Shown piece after piece: positions 3,705-5,375 of a stretch of 5,375 bases of DNA. Numbering within the stretch: position 1 is the first letter of the stretch; each line of letters starts with the position of its first letter. The notes under the pieces were generated by a model. It was given only the letters and a program-made list of their open reading frames with translations, was not told the origin of the DNA and did no database searches. A program made the translations under genes and the position numbers. This DNA comes from Candidatus Curtissbacteria bacterium RIFCSPHIGHO2_12_FULL_41_17. Its GTDB lineage: Bacteria; Patescibacteriota; Microgenomatia; Curtissbacterales; GWA2-41-24. The DNA is taken from positions 1 through 5,375 of the forward strand of contig MFBL01000040.1 of assembly GCA_001774945.1 (NCBI GenBank), read 5' to 3'.

Positions 3705-4838
3705 ATGGTTGTCAAAACACCGCTACCAGAAAATATAAATCTACCCCAGGAAACTTCGGAAGACAATTATAAAGCCGCCAAGAACCCGATTTTTAACTTC
3801 TTCGTCCAATTTGCGGTTGTGGCCGTCATTTTTTTTGCGCTGGGATTTACCTTAGGCCAAAAACAAATTGAGGTAAAAAGGCGCGGACTCGTTCCTAAAA
3901 TTACTGTTGTCAATAAAGATGTCCCCAAAAACCAAAATATCGACTTTTCCCTTTTTTGGGATGTTTTTGAGACTTTACCAGACAAATACATCGACAAGAG
4001 TGCAGTTGACGGCCAAAAATTTCTTTACGGTGCAATTTCCGGGATGGTTAGATCACTGGGTGATCCATACACTGCTTTTTTGGATCCCAAACAAAATGAG
4101 GCAGTCAGAGATGAACTTTCGGGATCTTATGAGGGAATCGGTATTCAAATCGGCTTTAACAAGGACAAGCGACTGGTAGTGATTGCCCCGATTTCCGGAA
4201 CCCCTGCCGATGGTGCCGGCATCAGCGCAAAAGATTTAATTTTAAAAATTGACAGCCGTGATACGTTCGATTTGACCCTGCCGGAAGCGGTTGACTTGAT
4301 CAGAGGGCCGGCAGGTACCAAAGTGAAACTGCAATTGTCGCAAGAAGGCACTGATAAGCCGTTTGATGTGGTGATCGCGCGAGCGCAGATTAATATCAAA
4401 AGCGTCGAAGTTGACTGGCGCAATACAGATCGCGGAGAGGTAGCAATTGTTAAGGTGACAAGATTTGGCGAAAAAACCAACAGCGAATGGGATATGGCAG
4501 TTAGCGAAATAGCCCAAAGGGATATTTTCGGAATTATTGTTGATATGCGCAATAATCCCGGAGGCCTCCTGGATTCATCAATTCACGTTGCCAGCGAGTT
4601 TATGAAGGGTACTATCGTTAAGGAGCAATTTTCTGACGGAAGAATTGCATCACGCGCACAGGATCACGAAGGCAAATTTTTAAAAATGCCGCTGGTAGTT
4701 TTGGTTAATTCCGGTTCCGCTTCGGCAAGCGAGATATTTGCCGGAGCAATTAAAGATGCACGGCGCGCAAAAATCGTCGGTGAAAAAACCTTCGGTAAAG
4801 GAACGGTTCAGGAACCGATAGAGCTTTCCGGCGGTTAG
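3705..4838 (+). CDS. S41 C-terminal processing peptidase, ended early by in-frame TAG
   Basis: This is a membrane-anchored CtpA/CtpB/Prc-type serine protease that trims or degrades envelope proteins. A cytoplasmic N-terminus precedes one membrane segment (about residues 29-50). Residues 84-130 match the N-terminal family helix region (DKYIDKSAVDGQKFLYGAISG, then LGDPYTAFLDPKQ). A PDZ domain covers about 138-215 (YEGIGIQIG, LILKID, VDLIRGPAGTKVKL). The peptidase core follows, with DMRNNPGGLLD (280-290), NSGSASASEIFAGA (335-348; catalytic Ser340) and GEKTFGKGTVQ (359-369; Lys365 and Gln369, with the expected 25- and 4-residue spacings). The frame stops at TAG (4836-4838) right after ELSGG. The normal family continues here with an ALxxTVAKWxTPxG strand, and exactly that sequence follows in the same frame. 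The gene may be a nonsense mutant, a sequencing or assembly error, or read through. The start ATG is 3 bases after rpsR. Confidence 0.9.
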   Translation: MVVKTPLPENINLPQETSEDNYKAAKNPIFNFFVQFAVVAVIFFALGFTLGQKQIEVKRRGLVPKITVVNKDVPKNQNIDFSLFWDVFETLPDKYIDKSAVDGQKFLYGAISGMVRSLGDPYTAFLDPKQNEAVRDELSGSYEGIGIQIGFNKDKRLVVIAPISGTPADGAGISAKDLILKIDSRDTFDLTLPEAVDLIRGPAGTKVKLQLSQEGTDKPFDVVIARAQINIKSVEVDWRNTDRGEVAIVKVTRFGEKTNSEWDMAVSEIAQRDIFGIIVDMRNNPGGLLDSSIHVASEFMKGTIVKEQFSDGRIASRAQDHEGKFLKMPLVVLVNSGSASASEIFAGAIKDARRAKIVGEKTFGKGTVQEPIELSGG

Positions 4839-4991
4839 GCCCTGCATGTGACTGTTGCCAAATGGCTTACTCCGGCTGGCAAATCTATAAACGGGGACGG
4901 TATTATGCCGGATGTTGCTGTTGAAACAACTTCTGGGGATAAAGAACAAAATAAAGATCCTCAGCTTGAAAAGGCACTTGAGTTAATCTAG
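4839..4991 (+). pseudogene. C-terminal remainder of the S41 peptidase, beyond the TAG
   Basis: Fifty codons continue in the same frame after the TAG, starting ALHVTVAKWLTPAGKSINGD, then GIMPDVAVE, and ending KALELI before a second TAG (4989-4991). They correspond to the last strands and C-terminus of S41 peptidases (consensus ALKLTVAKWYTPSGxSI...GIxPD). Without the internal stop the protein would have 428 residues, a normal length for the family. The segment shows no visible decay: no frameshift, a conserved motif pattern and its own proper stop 4 bases before the next gene. That argues for a very recent nonsense change, an error in the sequence, or suppression. No ATG or Shine-Dalgarno lets this piece be made alone; a GTG at codon 4 is a poor candidate. 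Confidence 0.85.
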
Positions 4992-4995
4992 TTTT

Positions 4996-5375
4996 ATGAA
5001 AGTTAAAAATATTGGGATAATAGTTCTGGTTACATTTTCCCTTGGGGTAATTGTTACAGTTGCCGCTTTCAGGTTTCTAGGCAAAGGTCTGCCTGGTGAA
5101 ATTATTGATGATAAAAATAAAGTTGTCCAAAATCAAAAGTTGGTTGAGGAAGAATCTGTCGTTATAGATGTAGTTGAAAAAGTTTCGCCTTCTGTAGTTT
5201 CCATTGCGGTGGAAAACCGGCAGCTTTTCGACCCGTTTGGATTCGGCCAGCCGCAGGAAAAACAGTCGGGAATCGGTACCGGCTTTGTGGTTGGATCAGA
5301 CGGACTAATTTTAACCAACAAGCATGTTGTTTCGGCAGATGGCGAAAAGTACATTGCCATTATTAAAAATAACGA
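4996..5375 (+). CDS. HtrA/DegP-type serine protease, N-terminal part (runs off window)
   Basis: This is the start of a trypsin-like (S1C) envelope protease of the HtrA/DegP/DegQ family, which degrades or refolds damaged extracytoplasmic proteins. An N-terminal membrane anchor or uncleaved signal covers about residues 6-28 (GIIVLVTFSLGVIVTVAAF). An acidic, probably flexible linker follows. The protease fold begins at VVEKVSPSVVSIAVEN (59-74). GIGTGFVVGSDGLILTNKHVV (92-112) is the family signature and contains catalytic His110. The catalytic Asp, Ser and any PDZ domain would lie beyond base 5375, so only 126 codons are present and the active site cannot be checked further. The ATG lies 4 bases after the S41 stop, so the two envelope proteases are probably co-transcribed. 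No Shine-Dalgarno is present. Family assignment is firm; the exact paralogue (DegP, DegQ or DegS) cannot be told. Confidence 0.88.
   Translation, partial: MKVKNIGIIVLVTFSLGVIVTVAAFRFLGKGLPGEIIDDKNKVVQNQKLVEEESVVIDVVEKVSPSVVSIAVENRQLFDPFGFGQPQEKQSGIGTGFVVGSDGLILTNKHVVSADGEKYIAIIKNN

Noticed and set aside
4145..4552. Minus-strand open frame of 135 codons opposite the S41 gene
   Set aside because: It is a shadow of the PDZ and peptidase coding region, which is unambiguous on the + strand.
4533..4557. Inverted repeat ATTATTG...CAATAAT in the S41 gene
   Set aside because: Short 7-bp AT-rich arms with a 10-base loop, within codons of the conserved DMRNNPGG motif; explained by coding sequence.
2243..4991. 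Global reassignment of TAG to a sense codon
   Set aside because: TAG ends ssb directly after the DLDDLPF tip, which must be C-terminal to work, and it also ends rpsF; only the S41 TAG at 4836 breaks a conserved domain.

Overview
This window looks like a chromosomal piece of a small-genome bacterium of the Candidate Phyla Radiation (Patescibacteria), perhaps the Microgenomates side. Pointers are the compact gene order, mostly absent Shine-Dalgarno sequences, -10 boxes almost touching start codons, a YchF without its helical domain, and an rpsF-ssb-rpsR cluster not followed by rplI (bL9). This placement is inference; no rRNA is present. The genetic code looks standard: TAA, TGA and TAG all end genes, and the TAG after the SSB acidic tip must be a real stop.

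Layout. Bases 1-311 hold no supportable gene, only a tandem pair of REP-like palindromic units (158-196). A type II toxin-antitoxin operon follows on the + strand: a HigB/RelE-like toxin (345-644) and an XRE antitoxin (641-934), overlapping by ATGA. It is driven by a near-consensus promoter (312-340) with a 7-bp inverted repeat built into the -35/spacer. A convergent 87-codon gene of unknown function (950-1213, minus) shares a 60-bp divergent promoter region with ychF (1274-2188). That ychF lacks about 60 residues and carries a perfect 28-bp palindrome inside its coding sequence.

From 2192 a promoter drives rpsF (bS6), ssb, rpsR (bS18), a membrane-anchored S41 peptidase and the start of an HtrA/DegP-type protease that runs off the window. 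Translation, replication/repair and envelope proteolysis are thus packed in one directional block with gaps of 3-26 bp, except for one 163-bp gap before rpsR.

The most interesting parts are three. (1) The ssb-rpsR gap can form an elaborate RNA: 9-bp and 12-bp stems in pseudoknot topology, a 14-bp long-range pairing to the bases next to the rpsR start, and a competing 8-bp hairpin between a perfect Shine-Dalgarno and the AUG. It could be a ribosomal-protein autoregulatory leader. (2) The S41 peptidase gene has an in-frame TAG just after the catalytic Ser-Lys-Gln set; conserved family sequence continues for 50 codons in the same frame. (3) ychF has both a clean domain loss and the 28-bp palindrome.
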